DNA from: Pinus tabuliformis
Taxonomy: Eukaryota > Streptophyta > Pinopsida > Pinales > Pinaceae
Length of the DNA stretch: 64,000 bases
Assembly (NCBI GenBank): GCA_031772625.1
Contig: CM062805.1
Location: 516,192,102-516,256,101 of the forward strand
Direction of reading: 5' to 3'
Shown here: positions 22,817 through 34,439 of the stretch, one piece after another
How positions within the stretch are numbered: position 1 is the first letter of the stretch
Layout: every line of letters begins with the position of its first letter
Translations under genes and position numbers: made by a program
The notes under the pieces: model-generated
Told to the model about the DNA's origin: nothing
Database searches by the model: none
What the model saw: the letters and a program-made list of their open reading frames with translations, nothing else

Positions 22817-22921
22817 ACCTCTCAAAATTCAACCCCTAAATGTTTTCGCAAAATTTTTATCCCTTCAGTCCTAAAATGATTATGCAAAATAAAAAGAAAT
22901 TTGATCATAAAAGAAGTCTAT

Positions 22922-22932
22922 TTTTATATAGC
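22922..22932 (-). promoter_or_regulatory. TATA box upstream of peptide frame
   Basis: On the - strand this reads GCTATATAAAA, a canonical plant TATA box. Initiation about 30 bases downstream would leave a leader of about 75 bases before the ATG at 22816. Confidence 0.4.
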
Positions 22933-22939
22933 CCCATCG

Positions 22940-23569
22940 ATTCTGATCTTTATTTTGATCTTGACTGTCATTATGCTTGTGATTATTCCTTTTCTTATTC
23001 TTATTATTATGTTGATTGAGTGGTTGATGTGGGTAAGGGCTCACCTGTTAATTATGCTTGTTCGAGATCGATATCCAGAACCTATACGCTGGTGGCGAGT
23101 AGAAGGGGAGGCCAACGGACATGTTTCTCCAATGTGTGCAACTGCAACAATGATGTGATGCTCCTACAATACGAGATGCATCATGCATTTGAGCAAGATC
23201 TTCATTCTTCCTTCCTGTTGGTGGCCTCAGTCGCTCTAACAACTCGTAGGATTACATCCAAACGATGAAGGATCTAAATATTGTAAAGCTTATCTTAGAA
23301 CCTTATACCTCCAAACCTTATTTTTTTTGGATAACAAGCAAAAGGTGCCTATCATATGTTAATCCACTCTTCAGCTGGTGAAATCTTTGTTGGAATTTCT
23401 AAGTCTATCCGTTAGAAATTCTTCCTGCACTACTTGATTTATTTCTTCCTAATTGTTCAATTACTTAACAAGTTATTTGCCATGTAAAAATTGAAAATAA
23501 ATACAAGTACATTATCAACACATATAGATCATCAATTGAAGGAAACAAGCACACAAGTGACACAGTTAT
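22940..23569. other. Unassigned DNA, one GC-richer island
   Basis: 23010-23270 is less AT-rich than its flanks and is open on the - strand for 64 codons with several Cys and His residues. I do not recognise it, and it may be an exon or element relic. The rest looks non-coding. Confidence 0.4.
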
Positions 23570-24542
23570 TTTTGGACTAATGTCCCCGAAAAAACCCAAT
23601 GTGGGAAAACCGGTGTAGCTATCAGAGGGTTTTATTATTAAGTAGTTTCAAAATACAATCTGGGTGCCAGAAATGGCTCACCCAACAAAGAATGCCCTTG
23701 GAAGTAGTACCTCTTAGTCGAAGACAGATATTCTAGCTAAATCACCGGATGAATGATCCCAAAGAAACACTACATACTTCTCCTGCTCTCTGTCACCTTG
23801 ATTGGCACCTTATCACCCTATCCAGCTCTCTAGCTCCAATCTTCCCCACAAAATCTCCCAACATCAGCCTCTAGGGTCTGCGTCAGCCTCTCTGGCCCAG
23901 CGTCATGCTATATGGTCTAGCATCAGCCTCTCAGGGCTCTGCGTCAGCCTCTAGAGCCTCTGCGTCTCCACGCTAGACCTGCTCAAGCTCTGCATAGCTC
24001 TTGGCTGCCTTTGCGTGGCCTCTGACCACCTTTGCGTGGCCTCTAGCTGGCTCTGCATCAACCCTCTCCTGGCTTCTGCGCTGATGCTCCTGGTACTATC
24101 TCTGCATCGCTGCTACTGTATTCATTGCCCGTCAGCTATAACTCTGATCACTCCTTCGATTTCCTCTGAAAGCCTTGCCCCATAAAATCGAATTCTTGAT
24201 TAACCCGGTGTGTTCTCTAACTGATCCTCAAGCCTCTTCTTATACTTTTCTCGTTGGCAATTCATCAACCGAAATTAAGTCCCTAATGAATGGCTAAGAT
24301 TATATTTGGCTTGAGCCATGACTTTTGGACCATTCTAACTCAGTTTTATATTAATTCACATTAATGTTTTATTTTCCCTAAGTTTAGACTTAGGGACTCC
24401 ATTAAAAATATTAATTATTTTAATATCTTCCAAACTGGTTAATTCTGCCTAAACCATTTCTGGGTCTTGGAGATCTCATGTGCTTTAGCCTCTCCACCAA
24501 TTTTCAAGGCTAGAGCACATCCGATGCTACCCCAAATTATCA
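23570..24542 (-). repeat. LTR-like segment, minus strand
   Basis: Bases 24303-24542 match the U3 end of the gypsy LTR at 33950-34180 (TTAGACTTAGGGACTCCATT and flanking phrases) at about 85-90% identity, and both end in CA on the + strand. The lower part contains ACCCAATGTGGGAAAACC, a phrase typical of plant LTR R/U5 regions. The remainder differs from the 33502-34180 LTR, so it is a relative or a chimera. No primer site is identified next to it. Confidence 0.5.
23863..24115. repeat. Degenerate GCGTCAGCCTCT minisatellite
   Basis: Variants of (G)CRTCAGCCTCT and TGCGTGGCCTCT recur about ten times at roughly 20-25-base spacing inside the LTR-like segment. Confidence 0.6.
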
Positions 24543-25209
24543 CTCCCTCTTAGCAAGGATTGTGCTTTAGTAATACTCCTCACTGAGTATCACCCTGATC
24601 ATCTAGCATCGGTCCCTATTCGGATGTTAGGCATGCTGCCAAACATCCTCTGCACTGTTGCATCATGTACTGCTACCCATGGCCCTTCCATTACCACTGC
24701 TTCATCAGTACGACAACTCCCTCTACATCTGTGAAGTTGACCATGCCCTAGCCACTGCCACTGCTACATCTGGACTGCATCCCCTCTCATCATGTTGCAT
24801 CGTGCTTCTCATATCACTGCCACTACCAACTGATACACTTCAACTCTGATACTGAGAAGTAAGTAATTTATCTCTCAACTCTGACATCTCTGTCAGGCTA
24901 GAAACACTCCTGATGCTGAAGCTCTCTCTGTCGCCGACAAGTGCTCCCTCTCTGACGTCTGTGTTGCTGCAACAACTCTATGCCTCTCGCATTGCTGCCT
25001 CACGCTGTCTTGGGACTACTGCACTATAGCCCTCTTTGTTTCTCCATTCACGTCCTTCTCTACTGACATCTACTAGTCCTACTACTCCTCTTTGAGGCTC
25101 TCGTAGCAAGGTATAATCGAAGAGGTTGGGTACCTCGAGGATCCTGCCCCTCATTGCCTGTAGTCCGTCTGACTATAGCTCGATGTCTCCCCGCCTCTTC
25201 TCTCAAGGT
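24543..25209. other. Pyrimidine-rich non-coding stretch
   Basis: Rich in CTGC, CTCT and CACTG phrases, without a supported gene. It may be the interior or LTR of an old - strand element. Confidence 0.35.
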
Positions 25210-26099
25210 GCATGAGAACTCATGGCCCATCCATCATTCTATATCTAATATAAGTTTGGAGCGCCTCGCACCTAATGATTTTCTCCCAACCAAATGTCAT
25301 GGCAACCTCAACTTCAATCTTGTTGAAGAATTGAACAAGGTTGCACACATCCATTGGGATGCAAGTCATATGTCCTCCTCCACTCCAAGTTGTTACCATC
25401 CCTGATAACCCCCAAGTCAATAACCTTAAACCAACAAAATATCATGTCTCAATGGCTAAAGTGTTGCCACATGACCTATTGTTTTGCTTATACTTTGAAC
25501 TACCCTTACCATGCCTCCATGTTTTGGACCCCCTCTTCCTTTAGCTAGTCAAGTAACTAGTTCGACAATGATGTTGGAGCTCATAAGAACTCACTTCCTC
25601 ATGCAACTACACTCGTTTCAAACCTTAGAAACTCATCCACACAACTCCTCAATCACCAGAATATAAACCCATCAAGGTACCTCGAGGCACCTAAAAAGGA
25701 CTCTCCACCCCCTCCTATGATAACGAGTCATGTTTCTATGATTTCATGTGAAGGTGAAGTGGGGCAACGACTTCAACTACTACCTTCATCTACATATAAA
25801 TTCTCTCTTGTTGTAACTAGTAATACCCCTTCATACTTTTGTGTCATATTCATTAGCAAAGGTACATGGAATTTTTATTTCACCTTATGTCTCCTCTATA
25901 AGTCCCTCGTATGGCCACTAACTGCCTCCAAGTGTCTTTAGAACTAGTCTAGTCTCCTCCCTCTGTGATGTCTCTTGGTCACACTCTTGGATCATGGCTG
26001 GATCCTTCGAATAGTTTGTGAAATGATTCAACATTCTCTGTTAAGGTCCTTGGGCCTCTATATTAAGGTGTTAATAAGCATTCATTATTAGTTTCTTTG

Positions 26100-26162
<63 letters not shown>

Positions 26163-26434
26163 TATACATATATAAGATCATCAAATCTTGTATTATTCAT
26201 TGTAATCATTGTAAAATGAGGTTTCTCCTTTGCAGTGGTTTTTAATTGTTGGATTCTTATTTTTTTCAAGGGGAATTGTTAATAACCCCCGAGGGGAAGC
26301 TTGATTGGTGACGACCATGAAAATGAAGTGTTATGTAGGGAAAATTTTAAGGATGAAAATTTATCTCAAAGTTTTGAATTCTCTGTGAATCTTACTAGTC
26401 CCTAATGGGCAACTATAAATTTTTTAGTGACATT
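25210..26434 (+). repeat. Duplicated segment D, copy 1
   Basis: Matches 38571-40111 at roughly 90-95%, apart from microsatellite length. It contains ACCCCCGAGGGGAAGCTTGA preceded by a TGTTAATA start, so the right part may be an LTR start with 3' untranslated element sequence before it. It is cut at 26434 by the Athila-like LTR. Confidence 0.75.
26102..26160. repeat. (TA)n microsatellite in D copy 1
   Basis: About 29 TA units, at the position where copy 2 has an array of about 360 bases. Confidence 0.9.
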
Positions 26435-28518
26435 TGGTGAGCTCCAGTATTGCAGAAATAATGCTACAACTCTTGGGACTCCATTCTTTACTTTTATCAA
26501 CCCGGTAGTTCCTAACAAACTTGGAAGCGACGATGCTATATGCACAAGTACTAGCTCTTGCCGCAGCTGTCACTTGGTTAGCTGGCACAAGTCCGCTAGG
26601 AGCTTAAGCCAACTTCTATGAGCTCTAAGAAGAAGGTTTTTAAATGATGGATGAAATCTAACTCAAAGAAGACTGATCTACTTGCAGAAAGAACTGGAAA
26701 GCTGAAAGGAAACGTAAACCCTAGCAAACCCTAATCTTACCAGCTATCCCTACCGATGCAGGAAAGAGGATGCAAGCTACTGAAAGAAATGCAATTGACT
26801 TCTAGGAAGGTAAATGCATGTATCTAAGCTACTTCCACAGTAATATCTGAAAAAAACATCTTTTTGTGTTTTTGAATAAGTTTCCAGAATTATCATGAAT
26901 GCGATTTTACTGTTTTGACTATGCAGAGGTGGATTGGCGAGAGGAAATGCGTGGAGGAGGTCGGGAAGGTTCAGAGAGGGCCTAAGGGGTCCCTAACACC
27001 CTTCCAGAGAGTTTCACAGAGTTTGGCTATCAAGAAACCTCATTCGTGAGCTTCTATAGGAAGTCTGCAGGGGTTCTACGAGATGTCTGTGATTTTCTAC
27101 AGGATGTCTGTAATTTTTCTATAGGATGTTCAGAAATGGGATTTTGGAGGGTGGATGGAGGAAGAAAGCTGAAGGAGTGGGTATGGAGGTAGGATAAGGG
27201 TTGGAGGTGGTCCAGGTCTTGGTGGATGGAGTTGAGGACAGATGTAGATGGTCGGATTTGTTCAAGGAGGACTGAAGCAATGATGCACAAAAAAATAGGG
27301 TTATGTGAGCAAATGGCAACCGTAAGGCAAGAAGCTGAGCTGAGGGATGGAGGAGATGGGTTTGATGGAGTATGGACAGGTAGAGAAGTGGTACAGGTGC
27401 TCTACAAGTCGTTCTTCCAACTGAACCAACGAAAACTTGTAAAATCAAAGACCTAGTTATGTTGACCTAATCTGATCTAGCTGTAAGTGAAGAGAATGAA
27501 CAAAAGTTTGAACTGCAATGAAACCATGTATACTAGCTTATGCAACTAAGCAAGCAAAAGTTTGAACTTGTAACCAACTTCCACAAATGAAAATCAAACA
27601 CTAGGGATTGCATGGCAAAGAAAAATCAGTGTTTTTGTGGGCAGCAAGGTCACCCTGATCCCAGCTCCTGATCCCACTGAGGGAGAGGTGAAATCAGAGG
27701 TGTTTGATGGCCCTTTTTTGAAGCTTTTCCTGTTAACAACCTACCAACTAAATCTGAACATCAACAGTCTTTCTAATCATCAACAGTGACCTAGTTAATC
27801 AGCAAGATTAATCTACTTAACATAAATGATTTTGCAAATACATAAAGAACAAATAACAATACATGAAGGAGGCCTTTGCACTCGGGTTGGGCCCAACCCC
27901 AAGAGCTACAAGCTCCTATAAAGAACTCAAATCTGATGCCAAGTAAAGCTGCTTCTCATTACTCAAAAATAATCATCACAAGAAAGTTGTACAATAGTAG
28001 CTAAGAAAAACGAGCTGAGAAAAGGACAACACTATAGTGCAAATACCAACAGTTCCAAAAGTAAACTATGAAGGCTGAGGCCTTCCTATTTATACAATAC
28101 GAGGGGGCTAGCAGCCCTCCTAAATTCAAGGGACTCGGCTGTTCCAACTGCTAGTAAACAGTCACTCTTCCCAAAGCTGCTTGGCTGCCTTTAGAACTCG
28201 TTTTGGTGGCCTGTTGAGCTCAGAGTTGAGGGTGGAGATTTCGAGGAAGGGCCATTTAATGCCACAGACAACCTCCCTACGAATCCTCACCTCAAGCTTG
28301 GCTGTCACCTGGGCCATAATTGCTTGGTTTTGCTCCAAAATTTGTCCAAAAAACTTGAAATGACCACGTATTAGCCTCCTTGGTAGAGTGACCACCCTTA
28401 TTTGTTCAAATAACATAAACATACTAGAAAAACATGCATAATCTATGAAAAATGGAGGATTGAACAAGGACAATTAGGCAAAATGAGCCCAATAAGTTAC
28501 CCAATTCGGGGCTCATCA
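26435..28518 (-). repeat. LTR of Athila-like element A
   Basis: This 2,084-bp block matches the 3' LTR of element B (46798-48907) from end to end. On the - strand it starts TGATGAGCC and ends GAGCTCACCA. The flank ACATT (26430-26434) is a candidate target duplication: the undisturbed D copy 2 reads ACATT at 40107-40111 at the same point. The far side of the insertion was not found. Several C/TCTACAGGA motifs occur inside. Confidence 0.85.
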
Positions 28519-28530
28519 TCACCCCCCTGC
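28519..28530 (-). other. Polypurine tract of element A
   Basis: On the - strand GCAGGGGGGTGA abuts the LTR start. Element B has the same tract. Confidence 0.8.
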
Positions 28531-28557
28531 TAAATGGGTTGCTCATCCTCTGAGCAA

Positions 28558-31411
28558 CTAGTCCAGCTCATCATCCTTTATGGCTTTGATCGCCTCCCTC
28601 ATGTCCCAGGCCTCTGCAGTGATATCCTCTTCCTGGTCGTGGAATCCTACCTTCCTTTCCACTTCCTCCCATTGTCTACCTTCCTCCTCTTCCTTCACTC
28701 CTTCTAGAAATCCCAAAAGTAAAGGAGGAGTGAGTTTCAAGCCAATCCAATTGGCCTGCAAATTTTGCATCAACTGTTTGTAGAGAGGTACCATTGCCAA
28801 GGCTTCCCTCATCCTGGTGGGAGAGTGGTATTCTTTTATCTTTAGGCTGTGAGGTAGTGTGTTCCACTGCCTTGTGCAGGCATGCAGGCAGTTTTCTCCC
28901 AATAGTCTCTCCATGTCCTCAAAGTGGGCAATGGCTTGAGCCTGTTGCTCAATGTATTCTGATAGATCCTGAGGACTATTGGCCAAGTGCTGGTGGGCAC
29001 TTATCACTGCTGAGGGGTCATCCAGCTCTTCTCTGATCATGAGTGGCTCACTAAGCTCTCTGCCTATGATACTGCGGACCTCTGCTGCTCTCTTCTCCTC
29101 ATGGCTCATCCAAGAGGCCATGGCCATAAGTTGGACATCTCCTATCACCGTGTTGGGATCCCATGCGTTCATGTTCAGAAGGGCAAAGTTGTGCAAGTAG
29201 AACACTGATAATTTGGCCCTATCCTCAGATGAACTACTGCCACATAAAGCTGCAAACTGATGATAATTTTGGAATGGGGTGATGCCCCTTTGGGCCAAGG
29301 TATTGATCTAAAACTGTAACCACTGATCCTTGAGGTATAGGGCATAGGATTTGGCAAGCTGCCTACACTGCAGAGCTTCCATTGCCCAGCGAGCCATGCA
29401 GGCCAGTTGGGCCTCCTTTTCTTGTACCTGCTGTTTCAGAGACTGTGTCTCCAACTCTTTTTCCTGTAGCTGTCGATTCAGTGTCTCAATTTCTGTCTGC
29501 ATCCATTCCTTTCTCTGCTGTTCATCAGGGGTATCTTTGGCTGTTGTGGGCTCCTCCTGTTGATGTTGTTCTCCCAAGATATGAGGTCTGTCTTCCTTCC
29601 TCTGTCCCTGTAATTGTAGCTGCTGTCTAAGCAGCTCATTTTCTTCCTGCAGCTTGACCCACTGGCTGCTCTCCACATGTTGTACCATAGCTAATTCCCT
29701 CCTTGCCTCTTTGAGTTGTTCCTCCAGAGGACCTATATCTGCCACACCCTTGGACTTAGCGATTTTCATCCAAGTGTGGGTCCTCACTCTCTCTTCTTCT
29801 AGTGCAAGGAAAAGTGGCACTGTGAATTTTTGAGGAATGATCTTTCTGGCCTCTAAGAAGTTATAGTAGGAGTCAAGCTAGGCTGGGGGCTAGGTTCCAC
29901 AATGTTCTCCACCTTTTCTTCCTCCTGTGGTGATTTAGCTGCCTCACCTTCCATTGCTTCGGTCTCCTTCATTCTAGCCAGTGTTTCCTGTAGAATAGTC
30001 TCAACATCCTGTAGAGAGGCCTTTGTGTCCAACATTTTCATTACTTCTCTCCAGGTGGATGTTTTTCGGCTTCCCCGTTCATACGTGATGGATGCCTTGG
30101 AGGGGGACCTCTCCTTTTGTGTGGTAGGGGTGTCTACAATTGTGATTGGTTCTTTTGAAGGTGGCTGGGGTCTGCCAGTCTTAATTCTCACACTCCTTCT
30201 TGCCTTAAAATACAGGGGAGGCTCCCTCTTTGGCTTCCCCTTCTGCTTGGGAGATGTGCTTAGGGTGGCCAGCACAGCTGTTGCCTCCCTAGATAAACTT
30301 TCCAACGATTTTTCCCTCTGTTACTCTGTCTTCAGACTTCCTATAGAAAGTCCTGTGCTGACTGTTTTCTGTCTTCCTGTAGAAATGGTTTTCGGGCTTC
30401 CTGTAGAAACAATTTTCACTGTTTTGGCTTGCTTGGCTGGGGGTGCCTTCTCCTTCAATTTTGTTGTGGTTGCCTTGGATGTGCCCTCACTTGCTTAGAC
30501 TTTTTCAGTCCTTTCTACCCTGATTTGCAACTGCTTCTCCCTTGGCGTTTGTGCCTTTATTCCACCCACAGTTTTGGGCTCAGTAGCTTGGCCTTTCTCT
30601 TGTTTTTCTTTTTGCTCTTTCTGTGGTGGTCTGTCCTGGGGTTCCTTACCCTTGGATTCCTTTTCTGCCTCAATGTGTTCCCTTTCCTCACTGCTGGATG
30701 AAGTGAGTTCCTCGGCCAGAATCCGGATATCATCATTCTTGGACATATTGCGGAAAATCTCCTAGGAGAGAGGGACAGTATAGGTATGGAGGACATCTTC
30801 TACTAGAAGCTTGATAAGCCCATGATGAGCCATCTAGTCCGGTGTCCCTTCATTTTTGTGCCACACTCCATTAATGATTGTAGGATGAAATATGCGATGC
30901 TTAACTTTTGTTCAGTGGGTAAATCCATCTTATGCCTGAGTTCAGTTAACAACCGGAAGTGATAACCATATACAATACTGAACTGCCCCTCACAAGTAAT
31001 GCATTTCATGATCTGAAGGCTGACCTCACTCCAAAATGGATGTAGGCTGGCTCTCCGGACCCCATTTTTATCCTCTGAAAACTGTTCCTCTGGTAGGAAG
31101 AATTCCTTTTTAGCTTTTTTTCCCAATGCCCTCTCCTCTTTGCTCCAGGGTATCCCTAATGGCAGATCAGTGACTCAGCTAATGAGTTGTGGGGTAAGTT
31201 TTAAGGTCAACCCTCTGAAATTTATAGTGGCCAGTATCTTGGATTTGGGCTGCAGAGACATTAAGAACTCTTCTGTGACCTCATCATCATGACCTTGAAT
31301 TCTATCACAGAAGGTCATCCAATTGGCACGGATAAATAGGTCTACCACCTCGAGAGTTTCTCTCAATTTCCTAGAATCCTAGGGTTCCTTTCTGATAAAC
31401 CCTCTTGGCAT
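28558..31411 (-). pseudogene. Accessory ORF of Athila-like element A, broken
   Basis: A reading of about 950 codons starts at ATG 31411 and ends at 28558, just before the polypurine tract. It is interrupted by several stops and frame changes. The order is a globular N-terminal part (VVDLFIRANWM ... ITCEGQFSIVYGYHF ... LSIAYFILQSLM), an acidic Ser/Glu and Lys/Pro-rich linker (30495-30746 and 29853-30305), a strong Gln/Glu/Leu coiled coil (29308-29820) and a conserved C-terminal domain (28558-29298). The same order occurs in element B. The N-terminal part is reminiscent of the plant transposon-protein/ATHILA ORF1 domains found downstream of pol in Athila-group elements; that link is from memory and weak. 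No transmembrane segment supports calling it an envelope. Confidence 0.75.
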
Positions 31412-31807
31412 GGTGAGAATGCTCTATTTTGACTTGTTTTCTGATAAGAAGGGGGATTCTGTGTATGGTTTCCTCCTTTGATTCTCAGGACAAGGTTTCT
31501 CAGATGTTTGTATCTCCCTTTTCACCAATTTCCTGGTTACAATGCTGCTGCTACCCAAAACTCGACTGTCAAAAGGGAATTAGGCTCTCACAAACAGCGT
31601 GCGGAGCTTAATTTCCACACCAATCACATACAAGTCACATTCTTTATGCACAGGTTAGCCCTTACAATGGTTTATCATTTCTACAGGAGGAATTTGTTAA
31701 TAGGCACCGTGGAGGAGAATGTAACAAAGAACCAACTAAAAAAAACTTCGTGTATCACACAGACAAACCACCATTCTTGACCCACAGGCAGACTTTTTTT
31801 AATTCTC
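31412..31807. other. Junction region between elements A and E
   Basis: Non-coding stretch upstream of the accessory ORF on the - strand. It does not clearly match the same place in element B. The boundary with the next gypsy fragment lies near 31800. Confidence 0.4.
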
Positions 31808-32870
31808 CTACTCCAAACAGTTTAATTCACCACCTTTTGAAAGGTGAACCCTCGATCTAGCTAGTGCCTCACTCGCTTGAGATGGAAGTTGACCCTGGCA
31901 GTGCTTTTGTGTTGGTGTGTTGTGGGTGGATTGTCTCCCCTCTCTATCTGTCATGTGGGGGTTGTTGCTTTTGTTGCTGATTCGTTGCAATATTGTAGGT
32001 TGTTGTCTCATTGGGTGATGTGGGTGGTGATATGCTGAAGCTTTAACTGATGGAATATATTTCTTGAATTCCTCTACTATTGGTGCATGAGTGGTGTCTG
32101 GTGCTTTTTCTGATACTTGATTTGATGTTTGTGTTTGGTTTTCAACCATCAAAGGTTCATTATTTGATGTGTCAGTGTCATTAGAGCTTTGTGCTTCTGC
32201 CTCCATAGCCTCTGCTTCATCCTCCTTGGACTCTACCTGTTTATTGATGGAAATATCCTGTAATGTAATTTTCTTCTTTTTATACCAGAGCTTTAGGAAT
32301 TTCTTCTGCACATTAATATTGATAGTACCAATAGATTCCATCCAAGGGTATCCCAAAACAACATCCACATTAGCCATATCTGAAGCATAAAAATTAGAAT
32401 GCAATACATACTTGTCCATAGAAATCTTCAAATCTTTATAAACTTTCACCTCCTCATTGTTAACCTATGTGTGCTCCATTTGTTTGGCTGGTACTTGCAA
32501 TCTTTTAGCCAAATGAACGTTAATAAAATTATACTTGCAACTAGGATTAATAGACACAATGATCTTCTCCTTCTGAATACATCCATGAACCTGTAATGAG
32601 GATATACCAGTAGAAAATAACCCCTTACATGTCTCATTATCTTGTTTTCTAGCATGAGACCATTTGTCTAAAAAGACTTTTTCAAACTCTTCATCTGAAA
32701 GTTTGTACAAATTCTCGTTGGCAAGTGATCTAAACCATTTGGAAGCCTAATCCTCCAAACCAAGCAATACTAAATTTTTCCACATTTTCCCATATAATTC
32801 CTTTTCACTAATTATGAATTTTTCAATAGCAGGGCTAACATCTTTTCCTGAAAAAACATTTTGCTAGCAG
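31808..32870 (-). pseudogene. Gypsy gag end and protease fragment (element E)
   Basis: Reading the - strand, a gag-like part (MWKNLVLLGLED, stop, ASKWFRSLANENLYKLSDEEFEK) passes into a protease-like domain (EKIIVSINPSCKYNFIN ... DVVLGYPWMESIGTININ). Asn stands where the catalytic Asp of D-S/P-G is expected (INPSC), so the protease is probably inactive. A low-complexity acidic tail follows, ending at 31808. No RT, RNase H or integrase follows in this orientation; the element is truncated or non-autonomous. Confidence 0.75.
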
Positions 32871-33487
32871 CCACGAAGAGGGTTTTGAAAAAAATCACTT
32901 ACTTGGCGAAAATTTAAAGTGGTCCATTTTGGTCAATATTGCTCAGAATCCTTATTATGACCATTTTAAAAAATGGAATGACCATTCTACATCTCCACAT
33001 GTGATAGAAATCCTGATCTAGTTACTTGAATTTCAGATTTTCACTGCAATTGTCCCGTTGTCACATTTTTTTTGAAAAAAGAGCTGATTTAAATCAACGA
33101 TATCTCCCTCATTCGAAATCCGATTCGACTGCTTTTTTTTGTTTTAAATTTGGGTAATTTTTCAAGAGGATCTCAGATCTGAAATTTTGTTTTTATCAAA
33201 ATTCCCCACAAAAATGACAAAAATTAACTGGATATCCACCATCCATGAATTTTCTTCAAACAAATTTTGCAACACAATTGATTTTTAAATCAGCGATATC
33301 TCCCTCATCTGGACTTCGATTTGGCTATTTTTTTTTTCAAATTGGGTATTTTTTCACCAAGAATCTAGATATGTAATTAGATTTTTCAAATTTTGCACCA
33401 GAACTTACATATCTTATCTGAAAACTCGCTACCCCAAAAAATTCCTGCAAAAAAAGATAAAAAATTCTCTGCTTTGCCTAAGAAAGT
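32871..33487 (-). other. Leader of element E with internal duplication
   Basis: Non-coding leader between primer site and gag. Two diverged copies of a block of about 190 bases (around 33095-33290 and 33290-33480) share GCGATATCTCCCTCAT-type sequence. Confidence 0.6.
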
Positions 33488-33499
33488 TCTCTTATACCA
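33488..33499 (-). other. Primer-binding site of element E
   Basis: The - strand reads TGGTATAAGAGA, two to three bases after the LTR end at 33502. It differs from the tRNA-iMet site at two positions. Confidence 0.7.
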
Positions 33500-33501
33500 C
33501 T

Positions 33502-34180
33502 TGTAATATAACTGACCTTCAAATATATGAAAATACAAATATACCTAGAAATAACAAGAGAGAAATAGATTAACTTCAGATCTTTATTAATATCAAACCC
33601 TTAAGGTAGGGCAACACCATACAATCACTCCTTATGGAAGGAGAACACTCCACAAGCCATATGCTTGCCAATATAATAATCCTTGACATCTCTCAATGGG
33701 GAGTCTATAGCCTCTATATAGGCCTCACACATACAATACCATGGGTCATTACCATGGTTCCCTCAATACCATCTATCTAATACCATGGGCTTATCACATT
33801 ATTGCTAACTATTTGTGGTCTCTTACATGATTTAGGTTAACCACTTTATTTATTAACTATGGCCCATCCCATTATTACATTATTCCCTTGGGTACCTCCC
33901 TCTATACCCCATACTATCCCCCATAGGTATACTACATTAGATCTTGCTTGATCCATGACTTTTGGACCATTATAACTCAAGTTTATATTAATTCACATTA
34001 ATATTTTATTTTCCCTAAGTTTAGACTTAGGGACTCCATTAAAAATATTAATTCTTTTAAAATCTCCCAAATTGCCTATATTATGCCCAAACCATTTTTG
34101 GGTCTTGGAGATCTCATGTGCTTTAGCCTCTTCACGAATTTTCAAGGCTAGATCACATCTGATGGTACCCCAAATCAACA
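33502..34180 (-). repeat. 5' LTR of gypsy element E
   Basis: On the - strand the 679-bp block starts TGTTGATTTGGGG and ends TATATTACA, giving TG...CA ends, and is followed by the primer site. The part near 33715 contains CCTATATAGG, a plausible promoter. Its U3 resembles 24303-24542. Confidence 0.75.
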
Positions 34181-34439
34181 TTTTTTTTGACGCCCAAACT
34201 ATAAACCCTCCTGAGCCGATGGCGGCCCTTCATCAGACTATTAACAACTAGTGATACAGGGAAAAACCTACTATAAAACACCCTACCATACCCAGTTACC
34301 TACTATCAATAGAGGCTCGCAGCTACCCCAAAGTACACTTATATCTTTCGTAGACAGTGACATCAGTGAACAAACTACCAAGGAACAATTAACACCTAAA
34401 CTATCCAACAAACACCTATGAAAGTTGAAAAAAGCCAAA
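34181..34439. other. Unassigned stretch
   Basis: Starts with a T run and a GCGG-containing island, then becomes the decayed upstream part of the RNase H fragment. No boundary is certain. Confidence 0.35.

Noticed and set aside
22901-23158. Hydrophobic 85-codon + strand frame (Ile/Leu repeats)
   Set aside because: The hydrophobic part is AT-rich low-complexity sequence with an irregular start, and it overlaps the better-supported - strand TATA box.
24839-24851. Minus-strand primer-site-like AGTATCAGAGTTG
   Set aside because: Only a partial match, and no LTR end with TG...CA can be placed next to it.
29902-30498. 198-codon + strand frame
   Set aside because: It is the antisense of the Lys/Pro/Glu-rich linker of the element A accessory ORF; composition bias of the real frame keeps it open.
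28558-31411. Accessory ORF as a retroviral envelope
   Set aside because: No signal peptide, transmembrane helix or glycoprotein-like Cys pattern; coiled coil and charged linkers point to an intracellular protein.
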